DNA of 59,668 nucleotides from Bacillus sp. ISL-51 (GCF_018613535.1 NZ_JAGGQB010000019.1:1-59668); one strand, 5' to 3'. Counted from the stretch's first letter, positions 7,943 through 31,239 are shown. The notes: generated by a model not told the origin, from the letters alone. Program-made: numbers and translations.

Positions 7943-8740
7943 CTAACTTCTTAAGAAAAACAATAAAGCGGCTAATACAATAAGGCTCAGGATCGCTCCG
8001 GTATCCTTTCCGCTCCAAACAAGCTTTCTGTATTTCGTTCGTCCTTCGCCGCCCTGATATCCTCTCGCCTCCATGGCAACCGCGAGCTCTTCCGCCCGTT
8101 TAAAGGCGCTGACAAAAAGCGGGACGAGCAGCGGAACAACCGCTTTTATCCTGTCTTTCACAGGACCGCTGGTAAAGTCTGCTCCCCTCGCCATTTGCGC
8201 CTTCATGATCTTATCTGTTTCTTCCATCAGCGTCGGGATAAACCGCAATGAAATCGACATCATCAGAGCGAGCTCGTGAACGGGAAGCTTTACCTTTTTA
8301 AAAGGGTTCAGCAGCCGTTCCATACCGTCAGTGATTTCGATCGGCGTCGTTGTTAACGTCAGCAGCGTAGTCATGAAAATGAGGTAAACAAAACGGAGAG
8401 AAATAAAGATCCCCTGAACAAGTCCTCCCTCATATACTTTAAACCAGCCAAACTGAACAAGCACAGGCCCTTCATGCGTCATGAAAATATGCAGTAAAAA
8501 CGTAAACGCCACAATCCAGATAATCGGTTTAAGCCCCTTCAGCAAAAATCCGAACGGCACACGTGTTAAAGCGATAACTCCGAAAGTAAATAAACCAAGC
8601 AAGGCATAGGTCTGCACATTACTTGCCAAGAAAACGATACATACAAACAGAAAAATGCTGACAAGTTTTGTTCTCGGATCCAGGCGGTGAATAAGCGATG
8701 ATCCGGGAACATACTTACCGATAATCATGCTATCCATCAT
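7943..8740 (-). CDS. ecfT: EcfT, ECF-transporter transmembrane subunit
   Basis: EcfT is the shared membrane subunit of energy-coupling-factor vitamin and metal transporters; it links the two ATPases to exchangeable S components encoded elsewhere. The 265-residue protein has about five to six membrane segments, mostly in residues 25-130 and at the C-terminus. The two ATPase-coupling Ala-Arg-Gly motifs are visible as MARGADF and MEARGYQGG. Its start overlaps the ecfA2 stop by 4 bases, indicating translational coupling. It is the B. subtilis ybaF gene. Confidence 0.95.
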   Translation of the reverse strand: MMDSMIIGKYVPGSSLIHRLDPRTKLVSIFLFVCIVFLASNVQTYALLGLFTFGVIALTRVPFGFLLKGLKPIIWIVAFTFLLHIFMTHEGPVLVQFGWFKVYEGGLVQGIFISLRFVYLIFMTTLLTLTTTPIEITDGMERLLNPFKKVKLPVHELALMMSISLRFIPTLMEETDKIMKAQMARGADFTSGPVKDRIKAVVPLLVPLFVSAFKRAEELAVAMEARGYQGGEGRTKYRKLVWSGKDTGAILSLIVLAALLFFLRS

Positions 8741-9606
8741 TGGTCTTTTTCCTCCTGAAAGAGAGCCTTAATTTCAGCAGCAGCATCTTGAAGCGTCAGC
8801 ATGGGCTCCTTAAATGCCATTCCCAGCGAGGCCTCCAGCCGTCTCTGAAATTTGATCGTTTCTGGGAGATCCAGACCCATCTCAGCCATTTCTTCATCAT
8901 TGGCAAACAAATCACGCGGACTTCCCGTCGCTTTAATGGTTCCTTTATGCATGACGATCATCTCGTCAGCGTAGCGGGCCGCGTCCTCCATACTATGGGT
9001 AACGAGGACGGTTGTCAGATTGCCTCGCTGATGAAGCTCATAAAACATGTCCATAATCTTCTGGCGCCCTCTCGGATCAAGACCTGCCGTCGGCTCATCC
9101 AAAACCAGAACTTCCGGTTCCATCGCGAGAACGCCGGCGATCGCAACTCTGCGCATCTGCCCTCCGCTCAATTCAAACGGAGACCGATCCAAGATCTCAG
9201 CAGGAAGACCCACAAGCTGCAGCATCTCTTTTGCCTTCCGTTCAGCCGCTTCTTTTTTGACCCCGAAATTAATAGGGCCGAACGAGATATCCTTCAGCAC
9301 GGTTTCCTCAAACAGCTGATGTTCGGGGAATTGGAAAACGATTCCGACTTTTTTCCGCAAAGCCTTAAGGTCTTTATTCTTTTTACCGGCTTCCAGAGTC
9401 GTGCCGCCAAGCTCCAGCTGCCCTTTTGTAGGTCTCAGCAAACCGTTTAAATGCTGCAGAAGCGTTGATTTACCCGACCCTGTATGGCCGATGACGGCAA
9501 CATAGCTGCCCTCTTTGATCACAGCATTGATATCATACAGAGCAAGACGTTCAAACGGCGTCTTGATTTGGTAGCGATGTTCTACATCTTTGATTTTAAT
9601 GTCCAC
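8737..9606 (-). CDS. ecfA2: EcfA2, ECF-transporter ATPase
   Basis: One of two related ABC ATPases driving the ECF transporter. The 289-residue protein shows Walker A GHTGSGKST, Q-loop VFQFPEHQLF, ABC signature LSGGQMRR, Walker B LVLDEPTAGLD and the H-loop His in VTHSMED. The gene overlaps ecfA1 by 25 bases upstream and ecfT by 4 bases downstream, so the three subunits are made together. It corresponds to B. subtilis ybaE (cbiO2). Confidence 0.95.
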   Translation of the reverse strand: MDIKIKDVEHRYQIKTPFERLALYDINAVIKEGSYVAVIGHTGSGKSTLLQHLNGLLRPTKGQLELGGTTLEAGKKNKDLKALRKKVGIVFQFPEHQLFEETVLKDISFGPINFGVKKEAAERKAKEMLQLVGLPAEILDRSPFELSGGQMRRVAIAGVLAMEPEVLVLDEPTAGLDPRGRQKIMDMFYELHQRGNLTTVLVTHSMEDAARYADEMIVMHKGTIKATGSPRDLFANDEEMAEMGLDLPETIKFQRRLEASLGMAFKEPMLTLQDAAAEIKALFQEEKDQ

Positions 9607-10427
9607 AGCTCATTCACCAGCCCTTCCTGAGTCAGATGGTTTTCTTTCAAAGCCAGTCCGCTTTCTTTCAAAAGCAGGCTGAGCTGGAATGAGAAAGGCA
9701 AATCAAGACCGATTCGAACCAAGTCTTCATTTAATTGAAAAATCTCTTCAGGCGAGCCCTCGGCATACTTTCTGCCGCCATTCATGACAATGATTCTGTC
9801 CGCCTTTGCGGCTTCATTCAGGTCGTGTGTAATTGAAATGACGGTGGCCATGCCCTGATCCTTTAAGCTCCTTACAGTATCAAGGACTTCTTCTCTCCCA
9901 ATCGGGTCAAGCATTGATGTCGCTTCATCCAAGATCACAATATCAGGACGCGCAGCAATAACTCCCGCGATCGCAACTCTTTGTTTTTGGCCTCCGGAGA
10001 GATGGTGCGGCTCTTGATCGAGAAAATCCTGCATATTTACTTGTTGGACTGCCCAGTCTACTCTCTCAATCATTTCTTCGCGCGGGACACCATTGTTTTC
10101 TAAACCAAAAGCCACATCATCGCGAACCGTTGTTCCGACAAATTGGTTATCGGGATTTTGAAAGACCATCCCTATCTTTTTCCGGACATCCCATACGGAA
10201 TCCTCCGTCAGTTTGATGCCGCCGACCTGGATGTCTCCTGCCTCAGGCAGAATCAAACCGTTCAGCGCCCGGGCCAGTGTCGATTTACCTGAACCGTTAT
10301 GACCTACGATGGCAAGCCATTCTCCTTCATATACCTGCAAAGATACACCGTCAAGCGCCGGCCTTTCTGCGTCTTTGCGGTAGCGGAATATGATGTCCTT
10401 TACTGATATGAGCTGTTTTTGATCCAT
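9582..10427 (-). CDS. ecfA1: EcfA1, ECF-transporter ATPase
   Basis: First gene of the ECF module. The 281-residue ABC ATPase has Walker A GHNGSGKST, Q-loop VFQNPDNQFVG, signature LSGGQKQR, Walker B IVILDEATSMLD and H-loop ITHDLNEA. It forms a heterodimer with EcfA2. Ser rather than Gly follows the Walker B Ala-Thr, as in several EcfA1 proteins. GAGGAGG precedes the ATG. The rplQ terminator lies between it and the alpha operon, and I see no strong promoter in the gap. It corresponds to B. subtilis ybxA (cbiO1). Confidence 0.95.
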   Translation of the reverse strand: MDQKQLISVKDIIFRYRKDAERPALDGVSLQVYEGEWLAIVGHNGSGKSTLARALNGLILPEAGDIQVGGIKLTEDSVWDVRKKIGMVFQNPDNQFVGTTVRDDVAFGLENNGVPREEMIERVDWAVQQVNMQDFLDQEPHHLSGGQKQRVAIAGVIAARPDIVILDEATSMLDPIGREEVLDTVRSLKDQGMATVISITHDLNEAAKADRIIVMNGGRKYAEGSPEEIFQLNEDLVRIGLDLPFSFQLSLLLKESGLALKENHLTQEGLVNELWTLKSKM

Positions 10428-10493
10428 GGGTGCCTGACCTCCTCTCAGCTATAGCTCTGCTTTTCTATCTCTTTATAAAAAGTTCTTGTATCT

Positions 10494-10534
10494 AAAAAAA
10501 GGGCATAGATCCAGTTAGAAACTGTCCCGCCCTT
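10494..10534 (-). terminator. Terminator of the S10-spc-alpha cluster after rplQ
   Basis: On the minus strand AAGGGC-type bases at 10529-10534 pair with 10499-10504, with an inner CAGTT/AACTG stem, and a run of seven U follows. It lies 24 bases past the rplQ stop and ends the 15-kb cluster. Confidence 0.75.
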
Positions 10535-10558
10535 CTTTAGATACACAAAAATATGTGA

Positions 10559-10936
<378 letters not shown>

Positions 10937-10997
10937 TTAATGGAATGCTGTTTCTAAATAAAAAACACACGAAAATCCTAGTTCACATGGAAACTAG

Positions 10998-11942
10998 TCA
11001 ATCGTCTTTGCGAAGGCCGAGTCCAAGTTCTTCCAGTTTCGCTTTCACTTCTTCAAGTGATTTGCGTCCCAGGTTGCGAACTTTCATCATATCTTCTTCC
11101 GTCTTGTTCGCAAGTTCTTGAACCGTGTTAATGCCCGCACGCTTCAAGCAGTTGTAAGAACGGACAGAAAGATCGAGTTCCTCAATCGTCATTTCAAGAA
11201 CTTTTTCTTTTTGATCCTCTTCTTTTTCAACCATGATTTCAGCATGCTGAGCTTCGTCAGTTAAACCAACGAATATATTAAGGTGTTCAGTTAAAATCTT
11301 TGAACCGAGTGCAATTGCTTCCTTCGGTCCAGTGCTTCCGTCAGTCCAAACATCAAGTGTAAGTTTGTCATAGTTTGCAACCTGGCCTACACGAGTGTTT
11401 TCTACTTGATAAGATAAACGAGAAACTGGCGTAAAGATTGAATCGATCGGAATCACGCCGATTGGCTGATCGTCTCTTTTGTTTGAATCAGCAGGTGTAT
11501 ACCCACGTCCTCTTTGAGCGGTAAGGCGAACTCGGAAACTCGCATTCTCACCAAGAGTCGCGATATGAAGATCCGGATTCAGGATTTCAACATCACTATC
11601 GTGTGTAATATCAGCTGCTGTTACAGTTCCTTCGCCCTGTACATCAATTTCAAGCGTCTTCTCTTCATCAGAGTAGATTTTCAATGCAAGCTTTTTAATG
11701 TGCAAGATAATCGTTGTAACATCTTCCACAACGCCTTCAATTGTCGAGAATTCGTGCAGTACACCATCTATCTGGATCGATGTTACAGCGGCACCAGGGA
11801 GTGAGGATAAGAGGATACGACGTAAGGAGTTACCCAGAGTTGTACCATATCCACGCTCAAGCGGCTCTACGACAAACTTACCAAATTTGGCATCGTCGCT
11901 GATTTCAACCGTTTCGATTTTTGGTTTTTCAATCTCGATCAT
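10998..11942 (-). CDS. rpoA: RNA polymerase alpha subunit
   Basis: RpoA dimerises to start RNA polymerase assembly and binds promoter UP elements and activators. The 314-residue protein has the N-terminal assembly domain (about 1-230, with [18 protein letters not shown]) and the C-terminal helix-hairpin-helix domain (about 245-314, with [22 protein letters not shown] and GRKSLEEVK). It lies 176 bases after rpsK, an unusually wide gap for this cluster, which holds a promoter candidate, and is followed by rplQ. Confidence 0.98.
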   Translation of the reverse strand: MIEIEKPKIETVEISDDAKFGKFVVEPLERGYGTTLGNSLRRILLSSLPGAAVTSIQIDGVLHEFSTIEGVVEDVTTIILHIKKLALKIYSDEEKTLEIDVQGEGTVTAADITHDSDVEILNPDLHIATLGENASFRVRLTAQRGRGYTPADSNKRDDQPIGVIPIDSIFTPVSRLSYQVENTRVGQVANYDKLTLDVWTDGSTGPKEAIALGSKILTEHLNIFVGLTDEAQHAEIMVEKEEDQKEKVLEMTIEELDLSVRSYNCLKRAGINTVQELANKTEEDMMKVRNLGRKSLEEVKAKLEELGLGLRKDD

Positions 11943-12073
11943 TACTTAAAACCCTCCTTCAAAACGTCGAAACCTCGAATAGAATCATATGAGATTCCAT
12001 CCGAAATTCCCCATTGTTTAGTCCCGTATGTGCTCAGGCAACGAGTCGGTGCATTCGTTTCATAAATAACTGT

Positions 12074-12102
12074 ATCATAACCCATTATTGACAGGGACAC
12101 AA
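12074..12102 (-). promoter_or_regulatory. Candidate internal promoter before rpoA
   Basis: TTGTGT (12097-12102) and TATGAT (12074-12079) are 17 bases apart on the minus strand, in the 176-base rpsK-rpoA gap. It would let rpoA-rplQ be transcribed apart from the S10 cluster. Confidence 0.4.
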
Positions 12103-12118
12103 AATCTATACAAACAAA

Positions 12119-12517
<399 letters not shown>

Positions 12518-12534
12518 TTAGGTACCTCCCTTAC

Positions 12535-12915
<381 letters not shown>

Positions 12916-12922
12916 TTATTAA

Positions 12923-13069
<147 letters not shown>

Positions 13070-13288
13070 TTATTTGTAACGGTACGTAATCCTGCCACGA
13101 GTTAAATCATATGGAGATAATTCTACCGTAACTTTGTCTCCAGGTAAAATGCGAATGAAGTGCATGCGGATTTTACCAGATACGTGAGCCAAAACCGTAT
13201 GGCCGTTTTCAAGTTCAACTTTGAACATCGCGTTCGGCAGCGTTTCAACTATCGTACCTTCCACTTCAATTACATCGTCTTTCGCCAT
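13070..13288 (-). CDS. infA: Translation initiation factor IF-1
   Basis: IF-1 binds the 30S A site during initiation and helps IF-2 and IF-3. The 72-residue protein is a single S1-type OB fold, with the diagnostic [20 protein letters not shown] start, [16 protein letters not shown] and [14 protein letters not shown] end. GGGAG precedes the ATG. The gene follows a decayed KOW-domain gene instead of lying directly after map. Confidence 0.98.
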   Translation of the reverse strand: MAKDDVIEVEGTIVETLPNAMFKVELENGHTVLAHVSGKIRMHFIRILPGDKVTVELSPYDLTRGRITYRYK

Positions 13289-13595
13289 TCAAGTGTTCTC
13301 CCTTCTTCAAATCAGTAACTTGCTCTCTGACAAATTTCAAAAGAGAAAATCTCAGTTATCCGTTTGTCACACGCCCTGTTTCGTTTATACTGTTCTGAAC
13401 TTCCGGAGATACGCAATCATAAAGGGTTAATGATTGATATTCGTTTTCTAAGGAGAATGAAATGTACGCTTTTCTCCGTCTGCTATTAGTACATGCGATG
13501 AATATTCATTCCATTGACAGCAGCTAGCTGGTTTTTCTTCCGACCAATTGTAAACGTACAATCTGCCCCGGTGCGGAGAGAAAAACATGTGTCAC
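13289..13595 (-). pseudogene. Decayed KOW-domain (L14e/YbzG-like) RNA-binding protein gene
   Basis: The 324 bases between map and infA hold no intact ORF, but translation of the minus strand from GTG 13595 (after AAAGGA) gives pieces of a KOW-type protein. APGQIVRLQLVGRK is followed by a +1 slip at an A run. A second frame reads HVLIADGEKRTFHSP, then a stop, then KTNINH. A third reads YDCVSPEVQNSINETGRVTNG, a stop, LRFSLLKFVREQV and ends KKGEHL next to infA. I recall a KOW-domain gene at this place in related Bacillus; the order of the pieces is right. At least one frameshift and several in-frame stops make a functional product unlikely. Confidence 0.7.
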
Positions 13596-13612
13596 GGAAA
13601 TCCTTTCATCAC

Positions 13613-16358
<2,746 letters not shown>

Positions 16359-16359
16359 G

Positions 16360-16812
<453 letters not shown>

Positions 16813-16830
16813 TTAGCCTATAGTTTATTT

Positions 16831-17545
<715 letters not shown>

Positions 17546-17548
17546 TTA

Positions 17549-17911
<363 letters not shown>

Positions 17912-17944
17912 CTAAGGTCACTCCTTTCTTCACTTTAAGCGGTC

Positions 17945-18505
<561 letters not shown>

Positions 18506-18514
18506 TTAAACTTC

Positions 18515-19145
<631 letters not shown>

Positions 19146-19152
19146 TCATTGA

Positions 19153-20063
<911 letters not shown>

Positions 20064-20066
20064 TCA

Positions 20067-20471
<405 letters not shown>

Positions 20472-20474
20472 TTA

Positions 20475-20753
<279 letters not shown>

Positions 20754-20760
20754 TCAGTGA

Positions 20761-22391
<1,631 letters not shown>

Positions 22392-22404
22392 AAAGCCTCC
22401 TCTC

Positions 22405-23595
<1,191 letters not shown>

Positions 23596-23605
23596 TTACA
23601 GATAA

Positions 23606-24534
<929 letters not shown>

Positions 24535-24543
24535 TTAAGAGAC

Positions 24544-25176
<633 letters not shown>

Positions 25177-25212
25177 TCACACCTCCTATTAAGATCATTC
25201 TATATTTTTGAA

Positions 25213-25545
<333 letters not shown>

Positions 25546-25584
25546 TCACGTTAGACAGTTCTCCGTGAGAAAAACCTGATCACC

Positions 25585-25596
25585 TTGCCATGGCAA
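25585..25596. repeat. 12-bp palindrome in the S10 leader
   Basis: TTGCCATGGCAA is a perfect palindrome 64 bases before the rpsJ ATG, within the leader RNA. As RNA it could form a small hairpin or dimerise. Its role is unknown, and chance cannot be excluded. Confidence 0.5.
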
Positions 25597-25654
25597 AGCG
25601 GCCGGGTGTGTCAGCAACCTCTCACTTCATCGCAGTCAAAGACCAACATACACC

Positions 25655-25683
25655 ATTATACAGAAAATAGACGTATGTTGCAA
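25655..25683 (-). promoter_or_regulatory. Proximal sigma-A promoter of the S10 cluster
   Basis: TTGCAA (25678-25683) and TATAAT (25655-25660) are 17 bases apart on the minus strand. An 8-bp inverted repeat (25644-25651 and 25673-25680) brackets the -10. Two promoters have been reported upstream of S10 in B. subtilis. Confidence 0.75.
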
Positions 25684-25722
25684 GGTTTATTTGAATAACC
25701 TTGTGATTTTCACACTTTGATT

Positions 25723-25751
25723 ATTATACAGATGTTAAAGCTAATAATCAA
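25723..25751 (-). promoter_or_regulatory. Distal sigma-A promoter of the S10 cluster
   Basis: TTGATT (25746-25751) and a perfect TATAAT (25723-25728) are 17 bases apart on the minus strand. The -35 begins 19 bases past the ybaC stop codon. Confidence 0.75.
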
Positions 25752-25769
25752 GGATATGCTGTTTTCTTG

Positions 25770-26735
25770 TCAGAGATGGAATGTTGCGAAGCCGCTGAGA
25801 ACCTCGGCAAATAAGTCCGGCTCTTCCAAATGAGGAGAGTGGGCCGAGTTTTCAAACCAAAACCATTCTTTATAAGGCGCTTCCACCTGATTATAGAAAT
25901 CGTGCGATATGCTTCCCGGAACGGTCAGGTCAAACCGCCCTGATATAAAACAACAAGGTACTTTAATAGAAGAAACTGATTCTTCGGCATCAAACCGGCA
26001 TAGTTCATCCCACAGATGTTTCAGACTGAACATTTGTCCGCGGGCAGCTAAAAGGCTCCCCCTTACGCCATATGGTTCACCAAACAACATGCGGCTGCCC
26101 ACTTTGAACACAGCGGACCGTTTATGGGTAAAGCCTCCCCCCTTCATTTCAATGGCAAGCAGAAATAATGCCTGCTTCAGCTGTCCCTTCCAAGGAGGAG
26201 GGCCGATAAACCGAAGCAGCTTGCCCAGCATTCGATATTTGTTTTCGCGGCTCCATTTTGTAAGCAGCCGGTAAGCTTCCATTTCTTCTTTTAGAATATT
26301 TACCACCTGGCTGATGCCAATATACGCGTGATACAGATCAGGCCTCAGTTCTAAGATGTTAAGCGCCAGGACTGAGCCCCACGAATATCCGGCGACATAT
26401 ACTTTCTGTTTACCGAAATGTTTGCAGAGACGTTCTGTCAGTTCAATGGCGTCGGCATTCATTTGTGCCATGGTCATGGTTGAGCCGGGTATTTCTCTTG
26501 AATATGAAAGCCCCGCCCCTCTCTGATCCCAGTTCACTACAGTGAAATGCTTTTCCAGCTCTTTCTGGTATCTCCTTGCGTAACCGATTTGCGGGGTTCC
26601 CGGCCCGCCATGCAGAAACAAAAGCAGCGGATTCTTCTTGTTATGGCCGTTGATCATGATTGTTTGTTCGCTATCGTTTATTTTCAATTGTTGTAAAAGT
26701 GAAATACAATCGTTCGTGCGATAATTATCACTCAT
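25770..26735 (-). CDS. ybaC: YbaC, alpha/beta-hydrolase (prolyl aminopeptidase-like)
   Basis: The 321-residue protein has an alpha/beta-hydrolase fold: oxyanion-hole motif LFLHGGPGTP, nucleophile elbow GYSWGS near residue 120, an Asp in SGRFDLTVP and the catalytic His in ENSAHSPHLEEP. The family includes proline iminopeptidases; the substrate is unknown. ATG 26735 follows GGAG by 7 bases, and an upstream in-frame start (26786) lacks a site. It interrupts the translation genes between tufA and rpsJ just as in B. subtilis. Confidence 0.92.
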   Translation of the reverse strand: MSDNYRTNDCISLLQQLKINDSEQTIMINGHNKKNPLLLFLHGGPGTPQIGYARRYQKELEKHFTVVNWDQRGAGLSYSREIPGSTMTMAQMNADAIELTERLCKHFGKQKVYVAGYSWGSVLALNILELRPDLYHAYIGISQVVNILKEEMEAYRLLTKWSRENKYRMLGKLLRFIGPPPWKGQLKQALFLLAIEMKGGGFTHKRSAVFKVGSRMLFGEPYGVRGSLLAARGQMFSLKHLWDELCRFDAEESVSSIKVPCCFISGRFDLTVPGSISHDFYNQVEAPYKEWFWFENSAHSPHLEEPDLFAEVLSGFATFHL

Positions 26736-26791
26736 GGCTTTGCTCCTAAAATTTGTATACCTTCCATTATACAATGATTTATCCAAGAAAC

Positions 26792-26820
26792 AAAAAACGA
26801 GGCCCCATATGGGACCCCGT
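26792..26820 (-). terminator. Intrinsic terminator of the fusA-tufA unit
   Basis: On the minus strand a 10-bp stem with two G-U pairs (26811-26820 with 26797-26806) and a 4-base loop is followed by six U. It lies 17 bases past the tufA stop. Confidence 0.85.
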
Positions 26821-26837
26821 ATTAATGAACGAGTCGA

Positions 26838-28028
26838 TTATTCAGTGATTGTAGAAACAACGCCTGAACCAACAGTACGTCCGCCTTCACGAATAGAGAA
26901 ACGAGTTCCTTCTTCGATAGCGATAGTTGAGATAAGTTCAACGTTCATTTCAGTGTTATCTCCAGGCATAACCATTTCTACGCCTTCTGGAAGATGGATG
27001 ATACCAGTTACGTCAGTTGTACGGAAGTAGAACTGAGGACGGTAGTTAGAGAAGAATGGAGTATGACGTCCACCCTCTTCTTTAGAAAGAACGTAAACTT
27101 CAGCTTTGAATTTGCTGTGTGGAGTGATTGTACCTGGTTTAGCAAGTACTTGTCCACGTTGGATATCTTCACGAGCTACACCGCGAAGAAGGGCACCGAT
27201 GTTGTCACCAGCTTCAGCGTAGTCAAGAAGCTTACGGAACATTTCAACACCTGTAACAGTTGTTTTGCTGTTTTCTTCTTGAAGACCGATGATTTCAACT
27301 TCGTCACCGACTTTAACTTGTCCGCGTTCTACACGGCCAGTAGCAACTGTACCACGACCAGTGATTGAGAATACGTCCTCAACTGGCATCATGAATGGTT
27401 TTTCAGTGTCGCGTTCTGGAGTTGGGATGTACTCGTCAACTGCAGCCATAAGTTCAAGAATTTTTTCTTCGTACTCAGCATCTCCTTCAAGAGCTTTAAG
27501 AGCAGAACCTTTAACAACTGGTACATCATCACCAGGGAAGTCATATTCGCTAAGAAGATCGCGAACTTCCATTTCAACAAGTTCAAGAAGCTCTTCGTCG
27601 TCTACCATGTCGCATTTGTTAAGGAATACAACGATGTAAGGTACACCAACGTTTTTAGAAAGAAGGATGTGCTCACGAGTTTGCGGCATTGGGCCATCAG
27701 CAGCAGATACTACAAGGATAGCTCCGTCCATTTGCGCAGCACCAGTGATCATGTTTTTAACATAGTCAGCGTGTCCTGGGCAGTCTACGTGTGCATAGTG
27801 ACGAGTGTCAGTTTCGTACTCAACGTGTGCAGTAGAGATTGTGATACCGCGCTCACGTTCTTCTGGAGCACCATCAATTTGATCGTACGCCATAGCTGTA
27901 CCTTTACCAGATTTCTTATGAAGTACTGTTGAGATAGCAGCAGTTAATGTTGTTTTACCATGGTCAACGTGTCCAATTGTACCGATATTGGCATGTGATT
28001 TGGAACGGTCGAATTTTTCTTTAGCCAT
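26838..28028 (-). CDS. tufA: Translation elongation factor Tu
   Basis: EF-Tu delivers aminoacyl-tRNA to the ribosome as a GTPase. The 396-residue protein has G1 GHVDHGKTT (about residues 19-27), the switch [12 protein letters not shown]4 NKCDMVDD and G5 GSALKAL, then two beta-barrel domains. It follows fusA by 119 bases and has its own promoter and a leader hairpin, so it can be transcribed beyond the str operon. It ends at a strong terminator. Confidence 0.99.
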   Translation of the reverse strand: MAKEKFDRSKSHANIGTIGHVDHGKTTLTAAISTVLHKKSGKGTAMAYDQIDGAPEERERGITISTAHVEYETDTRHYAHVDCPGHADYVKNMITGAAQMDGAILVVSAADGPMPQTREHILLSKNVGVPYIVVFLNKCDMVDDEELLELVEMEVRDLLSEYDFPGDDVPVVKGSALKALEGDAEYEEKILELMAAVDEYIPTPERDTEKPFMMPVEDVFSITGRGTVATGRVERGQVKVGDEVEIIGLQEENSKTTVTGVEMFRKLLDYAEAGDNIGALLRGVAREDIQRGQVLAKPGTITPHSKFKAEVYVLSKEEGGRHTPFFSNYRPQFYFRTTDVTGIIHLPEGVEMVMPGDNTEMNVELISTIAIEEGTRFSIREGGRTVGSGVVSTITE

Positions 28029-28078
28029 TCTAAAATCCTCCTTAAGAGCTTTTAATTAGTGATGTATAGAGTGATAGA

Positions 28079-28100
28079 AAGTGAAAGCAAGCTTTCACTT
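28079..28100 (-). other. Stable hairpin in the tufA leader
   Basis: A perfect 10-bp inverted repeat (28079-28088 and 28091-28100) with a 2-base centre lies 51 bases before tufA. No U run follows, so it is more likely a leader structure or mRNA-stability element than a terminator. Confidence 0.55.
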
Positions 28101-28118
28101 CCTCATCTTACAATAGTA

Positions 28119-28147
28119 GTTATACTTGAGTTAAGTGGCAAAATCAA
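28119..28147 (-). promoter_or_regulatory. Sigma-A promoter of tufA
   Basis: TTGATT (28142-28147) and TATAAC (28119-28124) are 17 bases apart on the minus strand, directly after the fusA stop codon. Confidence 0.65.
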
Positions 28148-30226
28148 TTATTCGCCTTTATTTTTTTTGATAATTTCTTCAGAGATGCTCTTCGGCACTT
28201 CTTCGTAGTGATCCATGTACATAGTGAACGTACCGCGGCCTTGCGTGTTAGAACGAAGGGCAGTAGCGTAACCGAACATTTCAGCAAGAGGAACCATCGC
28301 ACGCACCACTTGTGCGTTACCGCGAGCTTCCATACCTTCTACGCGTCCGCGACGAGATGTAACATCACCCATGATGTCTCCCATGTATTCTTCAGGAATA
28401 ACCACTTCAACTTTCATGATTGGTTCAAGAAGAACAGGGTTACATTTGCTGACTGCATTTTTCAATGCCATAGAAGCAGCGACTTTAAACGCCATTTCGT
28501 TTGAGTCAACATCATGGTAAGATCCATCAAAAAGTTTCGCCTTGATGTCGATTAGCGGGAATCCGGCTAGGACACCATTTTCAAGAGAGTCTTCAAGACC
28601 TGCTTGTACGGCTGGGATGTATTCACGAGGAACAACACCACCGACAATTGCGTTTTCGAATTCAAAGCCAGCGCCTTCTTCGTTCGGTTCGAATTCGATC
28701 CATACGTGACCGAACTGACCGCGTCCGCCTGACTGACGTACGAATTTACCTTCAACTTTTGCACCGGTACGGAATGTCTCACGGTACGCAACTTGAGGAG
28801 CACCAACGTTAGCTTCAACTTTGAATTCACGCTTCATACGATCAACAATGATATCAAGGTGAAGCTCACCCATACCAGAGATGATTGTTTGACCCGTTTC
28901 AGGGTTTGTTTGAGTACGGAATGTAGGATCTTCTTCAGCAAGTTTTGCTAAAGCGATACCCATTTTATCTTGGTCAGCTTTTGATTTAGGCTCAATCGCT
29001 ACGTCGATAACAGGCTCTGGGAATTCCATTGATTCAAGGATTACAAGATCCTTTTCATCACATAGAGTATCTCCAGTAGAAGTATCTTTTAGACCTACAG
29101 CAGCTGCGATGTCTCCTGCGTATACAGTAGAAATCTCTTCACGGCTGTTAGCGTGCATTTGAAGGATACGTCCTACGCGCTCACGCTTGCCTTTAGTAGA
29201 GTTTTTAACATATGAACCGGAATCAAGTGTTCCGGAGTATACGCGGAAGAATGTCAGCTTACCGACATATGGGTCAGTCATAACTTTAAATGCAAGCGCC
29301 GAGAACGGCTCTTCATCAGAAGAATGGCGAACAATTTCTTCATCAGTGTCAGGACGTACACCTTTGATTGCAGCAACGTCAGTCGGTGCAGGAAGGTAGT
29401 CAAGAACTGCATCAAGTACAAGCTGAACACCTTTGTTTTTGAAAGCAGAACCGACAAGTACAGGGTAGAATTCAACATTCAGTGTACCTTTACGGATAGC
29501 AGCTTTCAGTTCAGGAATAGAAATTTCTTCACCTTCGAGGTACTTTTCCATAAGCTCTTCATCAAGCTCAGCTACAGCTTCAATCAGGCTGTTGCGCAGC
29601 TCTTCAGCTTGCTCTTTGTACTCTTCAGGGATTTCTTTCGCATCAGAACGAGTTCCGAGGTCATCTTCATAGAAATACGCAACGTTTTCTACTAAGTCGA
29701 TGATACCTTCGAAGTTGTCTTCAGCACCGATCGGCAATTGGATTGCATGAGCGTTAGCTTGAAGACGGTCTCTTAAAGTTCCTACAGAGTAAAGGAAGTC
29801 TGCGCCGATTTTGTCCATTTTGTTGACAAATACAACACGCGGTACTCCGTAAGTTGTAGCTTGGCGCCATACTGTTTCTGTTTGAGGCTCAACGCCTGAT
29901 TGTGCATCAAGCACGGCAACCGCACCATCAAGTACACGAAGTGAACGTTCAACTTCAACTGTGAAGTCTACGTGTCCCGGTGTATCGATGATGTTTACAC
30001 GGTAACCTTTCCACTGTGCAGTTGTAGCTGCGGAAGTGATCGTGATACCGCGCTCTTGTTCCTGCTCCATCCAGTCCATTTGCGAAGCTCCTTCGTGAGT
30101 TTCGCCAATTTTGTGGATACGGCCTGTGTAGAACAAGATCCGTTCTGTAGTTGTCGTTTTACCGGCATCGATGTGAGCCATGATCCCGATATTACGAGTT
30201 TTTTCTAAGGAGAACTCTCTTGCCAT
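28148..30226 (-). CDS. fusA: Translation elongation factor G
   Basis: EF-G drives tRNA-mRNA translocation and, with RRF, ribosome recycling. The 692-residue GTPase has G1 [10 protein letters not shown], switch [11 protein letters not shown]4 NKMDKIGAD, and the domain IV tip near [11 protein letters not shown]. Fusidic-acid target regions look like the common wild type. It is the fourth gene of ybxF-rpsL-rpsG-fusA, 53 bases after rpsG, with an AAGGAG site. Confidence 0.99.
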   Translation of the reverse strand: MAREFSLEKTRNIGIMAHIDAGKTTTTERILFYTGRIHKIGETHEGASQMDWMEQEQERGITITSAATTAQWKGYRVNIIDTPGHVDFTVEVERSLRVLDGAVAVLDAQSGVEPQTETVWRQATTYGVPRVVFVNKMDKIGADFLYSVGTLRDRLQANAHAIQLPIGAEDNFEGIIDLVENVAYFYEDDLGTRSDAKEIPEEYKEQAEELRNSLIEAVAELDEELMEKYLEGEEISIPELKAAIRKGTLNVEFYPVLVGSAFKNKGVQLVLDAVLDYLPAPTDVAAIKGVRPDTDEEIVRHSSDEEPFSALAFKVMTDPYVGKLTFFRVYSGTLDSGSYVKNSTKGKRERVGRILQMHANSREEISTVYAGDIAAAVGLKDTSTGDTLCDEKDLVILESMEFPEPVIDVAIEPKSKADQDKMGIALAKLAEEDPTFRTQTNPETGQTIISGMGELHLDIIVDRMKREFKVEANVGAPQVAYRETFRTGAKVEGKFVRQSGGRGQFGHVWIEFEPNEEGAGFEFENAIVGGVVPREYIPAVQAGLEDSLENGVLAGFPLIDIKAKLFDGSYHDVDSNEMAFKVAASMALKNAVSKCNPVLLEPIMKVEVVIPEEYMGDIMGDVTSRRGRVEGMEARGNAQVVRAMVPLAEMFGYATALRSNTQGRGTFTMYMDHYEEVPKSISEEIIKKNKGE

Positions 30227-30279
30227 TGGGTAATTTCTCCTTCCTTATTAGGAAATTGTGTTTTTTAAATATAAGAATC

Positions 30280-30765
<486 letters not shown>

Positions 30766-30793
30766 TCATTTATTTTAATGATTTATTATTTTA

Positions 30794-31225
<432 letters not shown>

Positions 31226-31239
31226 TCATTACGTTTTAT

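Noticed and set aside
8740..9450. 236-codon open frame on the plus strand opposite ecfA2
   Set aside because: It is the reverse complement of conserved ABC ATPase motifs and has no site or family resemblance.
13451..13527. 21-codon plus-strand ORF with AAGGAGA before ATG 13462
   Set aside because: It lies within the decayed KOW gene on the opposite strand, and the site match looks like chance.
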